Positions 35,120-47,257 of a stretch of DNA of 64,000 nt are shown piece after piece (positions within the stretch are counted from its first letter, which is position 1; each line of letters starts with the position of its first letter). The notes below the pieces were generated by a model, which made no database searches, was not told the origin of the DNA, and saw nothing but the letters and a program-made list of their open reading frames with translations. The translations under genes and the position numbers were made by a program. The stretch is taken from contig NW_004450483.1 in NCBI RefSeq assembly GCF_000321225.1, forward strand, positions 522,347-586,346. Reading direction: 5' to 3'. Source of the DNA: Odobenus rosmarus divergens (Eukaryota > Chordata > Mammalia > Carnivora > Odobenidae).

Positions 35120-36684
35120 AAAACAAACAAACAAAAAACAAAAAAACCCTAGTGAGGAAGTTGTTTTTATCAACCCAGTAGTCTTAGAGAAAATCATAGC
35201 TGGCATGTTAAACCTTTGTGAAACATTCCATTAAATTGCTTTTTGTGTGTGTGTGAGGGAAGAATTACTCCTTATTCCCAGCAGTAAACAAATACTACTG
35301 GGTATTTAGAGAGGAGATTTGTAACCTGGAGTTTTTCATCATTGAACGCATATATATTTTTTAGCTTATTTTACCCAGTGTGATTTGTGTTAAATGAAAA
35401 ACAAGAGTTGCAGGGGGCTTCAGAAATCCCATGATGTCCATTCCCTTTGAGATCAGAAAGTAGATGGCAGTCCTTGCCCCTATCTTGCTGTACATTGTTG
35501 GCAAACGTGTTGTAGAGTAGAATGACACAAAACAGCTCATCTGTTACCCCTAGCAGTAAAGGGTAACTTTAGGTGGATTTCACAGTCCATTGCATCAGAG
35601 GATCAAGATTTTCCATAGAAGCAAAGTGGGGATTAACTGGGAGACCCAGCCTCCCATAAGCGGTGGAGGGGGTGGTGCATCTACTTTATGCTCTACCTGT
35701 TAGCAGAGCTCCAGCCAAGATGGTCACCCGAGTTCCTCTGGTTACCTCCACCCCTACTCGGTGTGGGACTCAGAGAAGGTCTGTGGGCCCTCGTGTGCCG
35801 TGGTGACCTCTCCTCTCCACACTTACCTTACAAAATGAGACCACAGCTGTCTTTGGCAGAGACTAGCTCTTAGGGCCCTGATGATTGCCAGCCTCAGGCA
35901 GTGCTGCTCCCTGGGGACCACCCTGGGCCTGGGGTCACATTTCCTGCCAGGTCGGCTCACGCCTCTCACAGTGGCTGTGGCTCTCCTGAATCGCAGCAGC
36001 TATTAGAATGTCTGCTGGGGCCTCTGCGGGCCCCGGCCACTGAGCGACATTTACAGAGTGAGGAGGGATGCCTATGTTCTCCGATGAGTTATTTCTCAAA
36101 TCAGGTGATATGAGCAGGGAATTGGGTTGTTTTGAGACCTGGCGCTCTGGCCCTCTAGTGGTGCTCTTACTTTTTCAGAAGGAAATTGCCTGTGGGAGTC
36201 CCTGAACTCCATCCGATGGGGTCCCGGGCTCAGGGAGCACATCGTCCCCGGCTTGAGTTCTGTGGTCAGAAAGGCATGTTCTCTGAGTCTTCCTGCTGTA
36301 GTCCCTCGGGTCCCATTTGACTTAAGGCCCGAAATTCCTCCTTTGGCTCCTTGTAAAACAATTGATGGCATTATCTGAAACTGAACATCCATGCATATTT
36401 GTATGGAAGTACTGGTAATGTCCTTCCCAGTGCAGACACACACACATACTCACACTCACACACTCTTACACTTGGAACCTCATGATTTAAAAATGTAACA
36501 CGTGATCAAGAGGGGAAGGAATAAAGTGGCCTTATTGAGGGCCAAACTGTAAAACCAGCCTTGTTCATTTTCTCTGTATGGTGAAGTGTAAATTTTGCTC
36601 CAGTTAACTTTGACAGAGCTTGGTCAAGGAAAGAGGAGACTGGAAGACACTTAAGATATAGTGTCTCTCAGTCCCCTCCTGTTT

Positions 36685-36699
36685 CCCCCCCCCCCCCCC
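36685..36699. repeat. C15 homopolymer
   Basis: Fifteen C residues lie 50 bp upstream of the cassette exon, within its extended pyrimidine-rich region. Confidence 0.95.
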
Positions 36700-36749
36700 G
36701 CGTTGCCTTGTTTTGTCTCTCTCTGACTCTCCTCTTCTGATCACTGCAG

Positions 36750-36866
36750 TCGCTTGTGGGGTTGGAGTGCCGATGGCCTATCGAAGCACCCACCTCCCTT
36801 TTCTCAGCCCAACTCCATTCCCACCGCTCCCTCCCACAAGACTCTCAGGCGTTCTTACTCTCCCAG
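36750..36866 (+). CDS. CLASP2: CLASP2 cassette exon (117 bp), RLWGWS..RRSYSPS
   Basis: The exon runs from acceptor 'gatcactgcag' to donor 'gtaaca'. The first T completes Ser, then it reads RLWGWSADGLSKHPPPFSQP, then NSIPTAPSHKTLRRSYSP plus two bases of Ser. At 39 codons with equal border phases it can be included or skipped without a frameshift: SPS-MLEYD without it, SPS-RLWGW...SPS-MLEYD with it. I recall a CLASP2 isoform with RLWGWSADGLAKHPPPFSQP, so the exon is real; this copy has Ser where I recall Ala. NSIP resembles SxIP only by the S-I-P order, and LRRSYSPS offers basophilic and proline-directed phosphosites. How far it is used is unknown; in other mammals I believe it is isoform-specific. 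Confidence 0.92.
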
Positions 36867-39800
36867 GTAACAAGCTACCTGTTAACCTTGTCTGAGGTGT
36901 CACAATATTATTGCATTTCCAGGGTCGTCTCAGGGCTTTCGGAAAGCCTCTGGCTTAGACGAGCAGGAGTAGAGCCTTGGTGAGAAGTGTGAGCAGGTGC
37001 ATGATCTCTGTTGACCTGCATGAGTATGACTCCTGCTGTGTCACAGGGACAGATGACCAGTTCATCAACTGACCAAATCCAGCAGCACCTACTGGAGCAA
37101 GCCTTTTGGCCCCGGCAGAGCTGAGCTCCGCCAGAGGTGCTGGGGCAATGCCCTGAAGTCAAGGCAGGCCACAGGGGCACGGTTTCCTTCGTATTCTTCT
37201 CAGGAGGACAAGGCGTGCCCGCTCAGAAGCAAATGAGACCTGCTCTTTCCCAAACCATACCTGTAGCATCCAGTCCCGCTGTTGGCGATACGGACTGATG
37301 TCTTGCATAATGTACTGCCATGTGGTGAGAGTCAGAGGACACAGATCCTGAAGGGAAGGCCCGAGAAGTACATCTCCTTGGTGTGCCCTGCCCCCAGGAA
37401 GGAGCGTAGTCGGTATTCTCACAAGCCCCTGGTTGAAGGTGACGAGGTTAATGAGTCTAGAAGAAGGGTGGGGCTTCCTTCAGATCTAAAATAGATGGTA
37501 AATCGGTGGGACAAAGTAGGGGCCACGGATTTCTACAGATACCTGTTTGAGGGTCTCTTAGGTGGTTATTATAAAGGTCCAAAGATCCGAGGACCCCTTC
37601 CCTAGAAGCCTGTAATTGCACGAGCCTGGGGCAGCCCAGCTGTCTTTGTGCTGTGTAAGATGAGTTTGTACCCGCTGATAGGATCGGGTGAAAACAACCG
37701 AAAAAGGTCTGTTATTTCTGAATGCCTCGTAGGTGGCTTTTGCACAGATTTACATTCCTACTTTGTATCCTCAACTCAGTGAAGCTGTACATTTTTAATA
37801 AAGTCAGCTAAAGGTTTTAACAACATCTTCCCTTTGAATCTCTCAGAGTTTTAAGGGTAACTTCTCAAGTACAGAGAACCCTGTAATGACTTTCTAGATA
37901 CACAAGGTTAGGGCAAGGACACAGCAACAATGTGACAGCTGCTGTCGTCAGTGTTAATAAAGCATGTCAGTGTACTTAAACTGTTTTTTTTTTTTTTTAA
38001 AGGTTAGCCATGCCTCAAAGTAGAAGTCCACTTATTGACTGTGTTCCCGTACACTGACTTGTGTGCCCTAATGGGCACTGAGCTTCCCCACCCCCAGCCA
38101 CTTTCCCATCCAGCCATCAAGACCCCCTTCCATTGGGCACCTCGTTTCCAGAATCATCTTTCATGTGTGCACAATAGCACAGCTAATTTTAATAAGTACC
38201 CATAACTTCTATTGACCATCGGAGGGAGAGAGCGTTGACAAGAGACTTCTATGTTTAGAAAAACACATCAGTTACCGACAAATAAGAGGAAATCTTTGTC
38301 TCTTTGCTTTCGGCCAAAACCGTATTGATTGCATAACAAGGAATGATTATATCCTAATTCCATTCCTGGTATCTTTTCCCTGCAAAATGACAAAGAGGAA
38401 AATCTCAGAAAGCAAACTTCCTGTCTCTAGTGTCCCCATTCTTGGAGACCTGACCTCATGCACCTCCCCATCCACGATATGGATCCTTTACAACAGGGTG
38501 AGTCCAGAGCTCTATTCTGCCTCCGTATTGGATGACGTGGCCTGACCTTGGGTCGGTGACTATTGACCGATTGAGCAACTGTTTGTAATCTAAAGAATTC
38601 TAAGGAAACCTTTCTGGGGTCTAAACAGTGTTTACAGAAGACCAGGAGCTGTCCTTTAACCTCAAGGATTATGTCCCTGAGCTAAAACAAGACAGAGTAT
38701 GGGGGCAAGTGACAGACTTGGGTGTCCCTAAGCAAGTCTCTTCTGATAGGAAAAGCCGTCCCTCTTGCTGTGCTCCCTTATGGTCTGCTGGCTGGGACCA
38801 CGGTATCTGTGATTCACCAGGGACTGCTTTGGGGATTTCCTTTTTTCCCCCTACAAACTGAGGGCTCATAGGCATTGATTTGGAAAAAAACAGATGCCAA
38901 AACATGAACTAGCAAAGAACGTAGCGTTCATTACCTGTTTCCTGTTAGAAAAAAACGATACTCTCACCTGGAGCTCACAGTTTTAGCTTCGTACCAAGGA
39001 GATACTTCAGACCTCAAGCTAGTGAGTCCAAAAAAAAGTGTCACCACAGATTGTACTTGGTCGTGCATGTGTACTCCTAATTATTAATTGAAAGTAAGAA
39101 GGAGGAACATTAACCGGCAGGATCCTTTTATTATTTTGAAAAGAGGCTACTGTAATGCTAAAGTTCTGTGAACTGAAGTGAAGTATTTTAAGACCACTCA
39201 GGGTACGCATAGTGAGATGAAATTATGTGAAAGCTAACATTATCTGAAGCGACATATGGAAAATAATATTGTGACATCCCTTAAAAAGCTGAACGTTCCG
39301 CCAGACTTCCTCTTGTCCATCTGTCATTCTTTCCATTGTTGTTTTTTTTCCTTTTGCATGGGCTATGCTATTATTTTTGGTTGTCGTGATTGAAAGTATT
39401 TTAAGGCATCTTTTTTACATCTCGTATGCGTATTTTTTTGTTTGAGTCATACTCAGCTTTTATATATAAAAAATAGTGTACTGGCCAGATGTATAAATGC
39501 CTTTGTTCCCACGTAAGCTGGTATTGTGGTGTTCTAGAAAGGAGGGGCCGGGAGCCCCTGTGCTCCTCAGTCATGCTTTCTTCACATTAAAGGGATATTG
39601 CCTCATGGACAGATAACCTTATGAACTTAGCAGGGGTTGAAATCTTGAATTTTGTTCAAGTGTTTTAGTCCACCTCCTGTCAGTATATACTTTGGAATTT
39701 TAGCTGTAAACGTGTTCGTTCACATTTCTTTTGTGTTTGATGCCAGAGCTAGTCTTTGAGTTGGCGTGTAGTTTTGTGAGCTCTCCAAGTACAGTTAGAG

Positions 39801-41382
39801 CATGGATTTTCTTTCATTCATCAGAAAAGAAGAATGGGTTCTCTCTGGGCGAGTGTTGCAGTTTTAGGTAAATAGCTCCTATCTCTGAAGGTTGAGTTCA
39901 GCTGCTGTGCCCCAGCAGAACCTGTCCAGCCTTGGAAAGCACTTGGATCATTACAGCCTCGAGCCAGCAGAGGTCTGGCTACTCCCAAGTGAGAACTGTG
40001 CAGATCTTGTCTTGCTCATCCGCCCATTTTCTTTAAAAAAAAGAGAAGAAAAGGTGGGGAGCGGGCTTAGTAAATATTACTTGTTTTTAAATTACAGGAA
40101 ACTTAACCTCATTGTGAGAACGTACAGGATTGGTTGTGTTGCCCGTAGGAAAGGTACCTGCCCGCAAGTGTCTAGGTTCAGTTCCTTCTCTTGAAGATGG
40201 AAAGAGTGCTTTTCTTTTGTCTTTAATAGTGTTGTCAAATGCTTACTTGTATACAGCCAAGGACTCTTTGAGTGTCCCCTAGCCATCCTCAGGATAGCTC
40301 AAGACTTCCTATAAGTTCAATTAGACTGACTCATCTGATCTTCTCTTGACATTTTCTTGAAACAGGTGACACTTAAACACGGGTTTTTTCTTTTTTTTTT
40401 TACTTGTCCTTGGTCGACTGTCGCTTCTTGTCTTGAGCTTTCTTTATGCTGTGCTTTATCCTGTGCTTGTCTGTGATATTCTTAGTGAGGGACCGTGGTG
40501 GGTGTTGTTCTTAGGACCACGTTTCGGTGCACTTTTCAGACCTCTAAAGGCTGCTTGTTGACACACTGCATTATACCCGAAGGCTCTGTGGGACTTTTGC
40601 TCTGTTTCATGTTTTGCTCTGCACAGCCAACTAAAGGAACAATAGTTGACATTACTGTTCTGTAAGGGACAAATATTTCTTGCTTTTTGAAATACTTTTA
40701 GACCTCCATCTAGGAATGTGACTTCTCTGTAGAAGATCTGTTTTTATTATAAAACACATAAACATAAGCATCTTGGAAGAGTTGGTATTCACAGCAAGTG
40801 CCTGGGTTAGATGGCATGAGAGATAGTCCGGAGCCTTTCGGTAGGGTGGATCTGACTTGGAATCATTTTTGAATGTAGGGTTTTATTTCACAAGTTTCTA
40901 ATACTGGTAAGCATAACCCCGTCTTGTGAGGTCATTTGCTTTGCTCCTCTGAAACTTGCTTGTAATACTAGCTTTAATTTGAAACGCCCGTCCCTCTTAA
41001 TCTGTTTGTACATTTGAGACCAGTAACAACCAGACTCCTCGTTTCCATCTTCAAGATATGAAAGTTATTTTTCCACTTTCATTACCTCGTGCATTGTCAC
41101 CAGTTGTCACCCTTTGAGTTCTTGCATTCTCGTGGTTATTGCTGTTCCCCACTGGTTCTTACCGAGTGCCGGTGTAGTGTGTTTGGGGCCTGGTTTGACA
41201 ACACGGATAATTGTCCAGTGGTAGTGCTCTAACAGAAGGTGTCTCCTTTTCATCCCAAGTCACCTAAAGATATAAAACTATAATCACACCTTACTCCATA
41301 AACCATTGGAAGTAATTTATGCCCATAGCTCAAATACAGTCATATGCTTCGATTTAAGAAACATACTATTTTTGATCTTTAG
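36867..41382 (+). other. CLASP2: CLASP2 intron (4.5 kb)
   Basis: No SINE or young L1 was recognised in this intron. There is a poly-T run near 37985 and T-rich stretches near 39340 and 40385. The donor 'gtaaca' belongs to the cassette exon and the acceptor is 'tttgatctttag'. Confidence 0.82.
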
Positions 41383-41533
41383 CATGCTGGAGTATGATAC
41401 AGAGAACCTGAACTCGGAAGAAATTTATAGTTCTCTGCGTGGAGTTACGGAAGCCATTGAAAAGTTTAGTTTTCGAAGCCAAGAGGATCTGAATGAGCCA
41501 ATTAAACGAGATGGCAAGAAGGACTGTGATATT
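41383..41533 (+). CDS. CLASP2: CLASP2 exon: MLEYDTENLNSEEIYSSLRG..
   Basis: The 151-bp exon runs from acceptor 'gatctttag' to consensus donor 'gtaagt'. Its first C completes Ser. It reads MLEYDTENLNSEEIYSSLRG, then VTEAIEKFSFRSQEDLNEPI, then KRDGKKDCDI, ending on a codon boundary. An acidic start is followed by a helical segment and a charged end. The conserved NSE(E/D)IYSSLRGVTEAI stretch is shared with CLASP1, while IEKFSFRSQEDLNEPIKRDG is the CLASP2 version. No domain function is established to my knowledge; it is part of the linker between TOG3 and the C-terminal domain. Confidence 0.96.
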
Positions 41534-43206
41534 GTAAGTATCCCCAGGCTAGCAGAGAATGATATTTCAGTTAAGTGATAATTCTGAAGATTGACCACCG
41601 TGAATAGTGAACTTCATCATTATTTTTATCTTGCAGTTAGAATAATATTATTTTAAGAGGCCCAAGGTAACTTTATAAAATTTTGAGTAACTCTCAGCTG
41701 TCTGTGAAAAATGTAAACTACCTTTTTCTCCCCTGTTTGCTTTTGTTTATCCCGGACATATTTTTGTTCCTGTGACGTGATAAAAATAGTAGGCCTGAAT
41801 CAGACACCAACGTGGCTTTCTGGAAGCTCTAGTCTCATGCAGAGGGAGGCAGATCCGTGGGAAATCAGTGGTGTGGTGGGGAGTGGTCAGGGCTCAGTAC
41901 TGAAGAGACATGCTGGACCAGTCTTGGTGCTCAGGAAGGGTCAGCTTGGAGATGCATGAAGCAAAGGGTCAAAGGGAGTTTGGACAAATAGGAGGGAGAC
42001 CCTGTGAGAAAGCAGGGAGATGGCAGTGGGCATGGCATGATTTCCCTTTGCGGGTGGCTGATGTGGAGACAGGGGTCATATCATGTTGGTGGCGAGGTTT
42101 GGGGAAGAGGCTGCAGAGGTTGGCTCAGGAAGGGCATTCACACCCAGGGGACTTTTCCGCCAGTGTCTTAACTTTACTCTGGGGTCAATGGAGAGTCTTT
42201 GAAGGATTTTTTAACCAGGGAAGCGGCATGGTCACACTTATATTTTAGAAAGATTACTGCCTCTGGAGGAAGTAGGGTTGGGAGGGCATGAGCTGAAATA
42301 CTAGAGTCAGAAGTCTCTGCCTAGGACTCTTAAGTGCTGGGGCAGTTTAGTGAGATAATATCCTAGAAGGAGAGAAAAAATGTATGTCATCCCCTTTGGA
42401 ACACAGTGAATTCGGTTTTGAATGTATGTGACTTGAGGGACCTGTGGAGTATCTGAGTATATGTATCCCGTAGGCCTTTGCAGGTACCAGTCTGGAGTTT
42501 AGGCTGGCCGTTGAGGCTGGGGATAGAGATTTGAGAGGCATTGACTAGTTGGCTTGATGATAACTAAAAGGTGAGTGAAATCAGCCAAGTAAAGGGTAAG
42601 GACAAAATCCAAAGGATCATCAACACTAATGGAAAGACGGAAGAAAAGGAGTTGAAAGAAAAGCTACAGGTTATTGTGTGGGAGACCAGGATAGTGTGGT
42701 GTCAGAGAACTTAAGGAAAACTTTTGGGAAGGACCTTCTAGCCAAGGAGAGGGATCAGTCAGATGTGGAGTGAAAGGGCTCCATTGGATTTTTTTTTTCC
42801 TAGCTGCATTAAATATGACCAAGTGGAAATTGAATTATTGAGGAGGCTCAAAATTCAACATCTTAGCTGCTTGATGATCAGAGCGTTAGCAAAGACCACA
42901 GTGGATATAAAAATGCATTAAGTGTGAAAGATTTGGGAACTGGTATGTCTCTTTGGCTTGATAAGTGACTCAGTCTAATAAGACAGACATCCGTAAGGAT
43001 GAATGTCAGATCCACTGGGAAGATGGTTCCCAAAAGCAGCAATGAAAACGTTCAACATGTGGGAAAAAGTCCATCTTTATGAGTGATTACAGAAATACGG
43101 TAAGCATACCTTTGAGGTTCAACTTTACTTCTAAATTGTTCCACTTTGTTTCGAGTAGAAATTAAAATATTTAATGCTAAAAAGGATATAAAGAACTAGT
43201 AGAATA

Positions 43207-43404
43207 GGGCGCCTGGGTGGCTCAGTTGGTTAAGCGACTGCCTTCAGCTCAGGTCACGATCCTGGAGTCCCAGGATCGAGTCCCGCATCGGGCTCCCTGC
43301 TCAGCAGGGAGTCTGCTTCTCCCTCTGACCCTCTTCCCTCTCGTGCTCTCTATCTCTCACTCTCTCTCTCTCAAATAAATAAATAAAATCTTAAAAAAAA
43401 AAAA
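43207..43404 (+). repeat. CAN-SINE, young full-length copy with perfect TSD
   Basis: A complete copy: 'gggcgcctgggtggctcagt', 'taagcgactgccttcagctc', 'gctccctgctcagcagggag', a CT-rich tail, 'aaataaataaataaaatctt' and poly-A. A perfect 16-bp duplication 'aagaactagtagaata' flanks it at 43191-43206 and 43405-43420, so it is probably a recent insertion. Confidence 0.97.
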
Positions 43405-43493
43405 AAGAACTAGTAGAATATTGGTGGCATGGGAACTTGATACAGTTGCTTTGGAGCTTAGTAAATTTAGCATAGGGTTTTTTTTTGTTTTGT

Positions 43494-43703
43494 TTTTGTT
43501 TTTTTTTTTTTTAAGAGAGATAGAGTGAGTGATGGGGGTGGGTGGGTAGGGGGTGAAGGGGCAGAAGAAGAGAGAGAATCCTAAGCATGCTCCATGATCA
43601 GCTCAGAGCCCAACATGGGGCTTGATCTCATGACCCTGAGATCATGACCTGAGCCAAAACCAAGAGTCAGACACTTAACTGATGGACCCACCCAGGTGAC
43701 CCT
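43494..43703 (-). repeat. CAN-SINE, older copy
   Basis: In reverse it shows T-rich start, 'aagagagatagagtgagtga', 'cccaacatggggcttgatct', 'catgaccctgagatcatgac' and 'acccacccaggtgaccctca'. It faces the young plus-strand copy 90 bp to the left. Confidence 0.93.
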
Positions 43704-44339
43704 CAGCCTAAGTGATTTTAAGTTTCATATCTTTTATCCGTAATATAACTTTTGACAATCTACGTTAAATAACAAACTCAGCAAAAGGAAAGAAAGTTAT
43801 TATTTACAGTGTAGTTTATCTCAGCATTATCTATAACAAAACCCAGAAACATTAAAAAAGAAAAAGTAGAAGGGGAGTAGTTGAGTAAATCTTATTAGAA
43901 CACAAATGGAAATAGTGGTGTGAGTAAACATTGTGGTTACAAACAGTGTTTGCATGGGACATGCTTACACTGCGAGGAAAGCAAAATATGTGGGCGTGTA
44001 TACTCTGATTCCCACTCCACGCAATCTGCGGGAAGGGAAGGATGGGGATAATACACAACTTTAAAAAGGAAGATCTTTTCTTTTGGTTTTTGTTAAAAGT
44101 GATTAGAATTAGGATGGGGGTTAGCTTTATTTTTAAAATGTCTGAAGTTTTTTTAAACCCTTTTTCTCCTAAGTTTTTTCATTATAATAGTATGTGTTTT
44201 ACTTTGAGAAGAGAGTTACAAGGAGAAAAAAATTAAATTGTCCATGAATCATCTTCCTACTGCAGGAAAAGCCCAAAGTCTTATTTTGTTCAGGTCTACC
44301 CATGGATTATATATCCTTTTGACATCTTAACAGTTAGCA

Positions 44340-44890
44340 GAAAATATTTTTTGGTGGTGTTAAAAACCAGATGCATCCCAGCAGTTCCACTAGGTGTGTG
44401 TCCAAAAGCATTAGAAGAAGGGACTGGGACAGATACTTGTACCCCAGTGTCCGTGATAGCATCCTTCACGGTAACCAAACTGTAGAGAAGCAGTCAAGTG
44501 TCCAGCAGATAAATGGATAAACAGAATGTGATATATGCATCCAGTGGAGGAGTATTCAGCCATAAAAAGGAACGCAATATTGACGCATGTTACAACATGA
44601 ATGGACCTTGCTTAGACCAAGTGAAATAATTCAGAGACAGAAAGTAGAATAGGGGTGACCAGAGCCGGGAGGGGTGGGGAGTTATTATTTACTGGGTACA
44701 GAATTTTGGTTGGGGAAGATGAAAAGGTTTGCCCAACATATAATGTAGTGGTCATGGTTATACAGCATCTTGACTGTCTTTAATGTCACTGCATTGTACA
44801 CCTGTGAATTAAGTCATTACAATGATCTATGTGTATTTTGCCACAATTTTAAACTGGCTTTTTTTTTTTTTGCCACGATTTTAAAAAATG
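44340..44890 (+). mobile_element. Old L1M-type LINE, 3' part
   Basis: 'ggataaacagaatgtgatat', 'gaggagtattcagccataaa', 'acgcatgttacaacatgaat', 'aagtgaaataattcagagac' and 'tgcattgtacacctgtgaat' are the sense-strand end of an ancient mammalian L1. All frames are broken. Confidence 0.88.
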
Positions 44891-45811
44891 CATAAGCACA
44901 AAGTGAAGGAGATGTATCTTGTCAGCAGCACAAGTCAGACACGTGCCACAGCAATCACCCAGTGTGGTCTGGCTGCCTAGAGATGGCTCTACCATGGTTA
45001 CATAGGCAGATGGTGGGGGTGAGGAAAGTGAGGGTTTTGCTTTGTTCCTGGCAGTTGGCCCACACTAGCTTGGTTATACTGCCGCCCTGCAAAGGGAGCC
45101 AGACAGGCCGGTCAGTGCTCTTCAGGAGAAGGGACCCGCTGGGAGTGAGGGGCAAGTCAGACACATGACACAAGGGCCAAAGGACACCAAGGGTTTAATT
45201 TGTTAAGGACAAGTCTCAGAATATATTCGGAAGAAAATGTTTCAGGAAATAGCAGCAAAGCCTATTCTTTGACCCAGCATAAAGCCTAGCTGAGAGTCAC
45301 AGGTGTCCAGGGGGTGATCGGCCTCTTGGATACAGAGTTCTCCGTTGCTAGGGATTAGTAAGCATTGTTTGGCTTTGGGGAAATATATACAAGGATATCC
45401 TGGATGGTTGGGCTGCTTTAGATCTTGTGGTGGTCTCCGGGGGAGCATCTCACATTGGTGTTGTGTCAAGGCATCACTGAGAAAATCCTGCTGTTCATGA
45501 AGAAATGATGGGCAGCAGTGCCGGCACACGAGATTCCTGGAGAAATGTTTGGTTAAAAGTCATCACCAAGTACAAAGTAAAACAGACTTTACGTGTAAAT
45601 GAATGAATGAAGGGGTGAAAACATAAGCATATTCGGTTCCCGGTACGGTAATTTATGAATTAGATATTTGCAGATTGAAATCCTAGTCACTATCCTTCTG
45701 TCGGTGGCCAGATTTCATGTGCAAAATCTGGCTCTCCTAATACTTGTGAAAAGTTAAAGGAAGAGTTTGTTAAAATTCCTAAGCAGGAACTGACCATGTG
45801 CTGTGCTGCAG

Positions 45812-46058
45812 GTGTCCCGCGATGGTGGAGTTGCCTCGCCTGCCACGGAGGGCCGGGGAGGCAGCGATGTGGTGGAAGGAGGCAGAACAGCTCTGGATAA
45901 CAAGACGTCCCTCCTCAACACCCAGCCTCCACGCGCCTTCCCAGGGCCGCGGGTGCGAGACTACAATCCATACCCCTACTCCGACACCATCAACACCTAT
46001 GACAAGACAGCCCTGAAGGAGGCCGTGTTTGATGATGACATGGAGCAGCTTCGAGACG
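45812..46058 (+). CDS. CLASP2: CLASP2 exon: RDGG-ASPATEGRGG linker
   Basis: The 247-bp exon has acceptor 'gtgctgcag'. It reads VSRDGGVASPATEGRGGSDV, then VEGGRTALDNKTSLLNTQPP, then RAFPGPRVRDYNPYPYSDTI, then NTYDKTALKEAVFDDDMEQL RD plus one G. This is the CLASP2 linker just before the C-terminal domain; DYNPYPYSD and KTALKEAVFDDD are its conserved parts. Two oddities: SDVVEGG has one residue more than the SEVEGG I recall for human, apparently a GTG GTG doubling, and the donor 'G|gttcgt' is weak and followed 25 bp on by a C20 tract. Reading through the donor meets a TGA at 46076-46078. Confidence 0.96.
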
Positions 46059-46083
46059 GTTCGTCTTTCTTCACTTGATTCCG

Positions 46084-46103
46084 CCCCCCCCCCCCCCCCC
46101 CCC
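46084..46103. repeat. C20 homopolymer
   Basis: Twenty consecutive C residues begin 26 bp after the exon end. Confidence 0.95.
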
Positions 46104-46649
46104 ATCCAAAAGTGCTTCCTGTGGGGCTTTCTCCTCTTGTCAGAGCAGCTCTGGGCCTACAGGGCAAACCTAAATGGATGTACTGGGTCTGTTCTGGTTA
46201 GCCGCTCACTCAGCAGCTGCTCACTGAGCTCTCCTACCTTGTGCTTAGGCATGGAAGGCACAACTGTGAGCGAAAGTATGCACAGTGCCTGCCCCCCGAG
46301 AGCTTACAGCCTCCTCCGAGAGGCAGTCATGAAATCGGAGTCACACAGCTCACCGGAACTTGGAGCTATGACACTGTGCAGTGAAGGCAGGTCAGCTGTG
46401 TCCATGAGGGAGGTCTTCCCCGAGGAGCCGGGGCCTGAGTGGAGGTCAGAAGCACGAGAGGAGTAGCAGTTAGCTACTACTGTTGGGGAGCAGAGGCCCC
46501 TGCTACGCACTCTCCCAGCCCTGAGCTGTGGAAGTACGATCCTGTAGCAACCACTGAGAGGCTCCCTTCTTCTGTCACCGGCGTTTTAACCAGGTCTCCC
46601 TGGAGCTGCTTTAGGTTGACTTCTGTCCTGTGGTTTGGAGAGAGGGAAT

Positions 46650-46830
46650 CTGGCACATACTGAGCTCCTATGTTACCATGTGCTTGCTGCTGAACTCAGT
46701 GTTTTACCTGTATATCTAATGAGATAGAGGGGATTATTCCCATTTCACAGATTAAGAATCTAAGGGTTCGGAGAGATTGAATTACTTGTCCCAAAATATA
46801 CTTGGCATGGGAACAGAACTAGTCTGTCTT
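46650..46830 (-). repeat. MIR-like remnant
   Basis: 'attattcccatttcacagat', 'taagaatctaagggttcgga' and 'gaattacttgtcccaaaata' are the reverse-strand MIR core. Confidence 0.75.
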
Positions 46831-47257
46831 GTTTTGTTTTCTGACACTTGTGTTAAGACCCATTATCCATTATTAACAAGTGAATCAAGTATGCGTTGGT
46901 GTGATGGTATTTTCATCAGGAACTTAATTATTTCCTTTTCACCTGATTGTCATGTTCACTTAATAGTCATTTTTTTTTAAAATTATATATATTCTCTTTG
47001 TTTCCAAACCTTTTGTGTTTTAATTTTGAATGGAGAATGAAATCAGAACTCTAAATTAGAACTCTAAACAGCATTCACTGTGTGTAATGAAATGTGTAGC
47101 TTGCTGGGGAGAAGGAGGCAAATGAGACACAGTCCCTGGCCTCAGAGAACTCAAGGCCTGTCAGGGGAAAGAGACTTATCACAGTGGCCCTAGAAATAGG
47201 GGAGTGCCACACTAGAGCAGGTGCTGGTTTCAGTGGGGATACAAAAGAAGGAAGACT

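Larger units (their letters stand above)
32633..36749 (+). other. CLASP2: CLASP2 intron (4.1 kb)
   Basis: The intron contains a MIR-like remnant at 32725, an L1 3' stub at 35042, an AC repeat near 36432 and a C15 tract at 36685-36699 shortly before the cassette exon. The rest is not assigned. The acceptor is 'gatcactgcag'. Confidence 0.85.
41534..45811 (+). other. CLASP2: CLASP2 intron (4.3 kb)
   Basis: The intron contains an ancient dispersed-repeat-like segment near 41905-42270, a head-to-head SINE pair (43207 plus, 43494 minus) and an old plus-strand L1 part near 44340-44890. The acceptor is 'gtgctgcag'. Confidence 0.86.
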
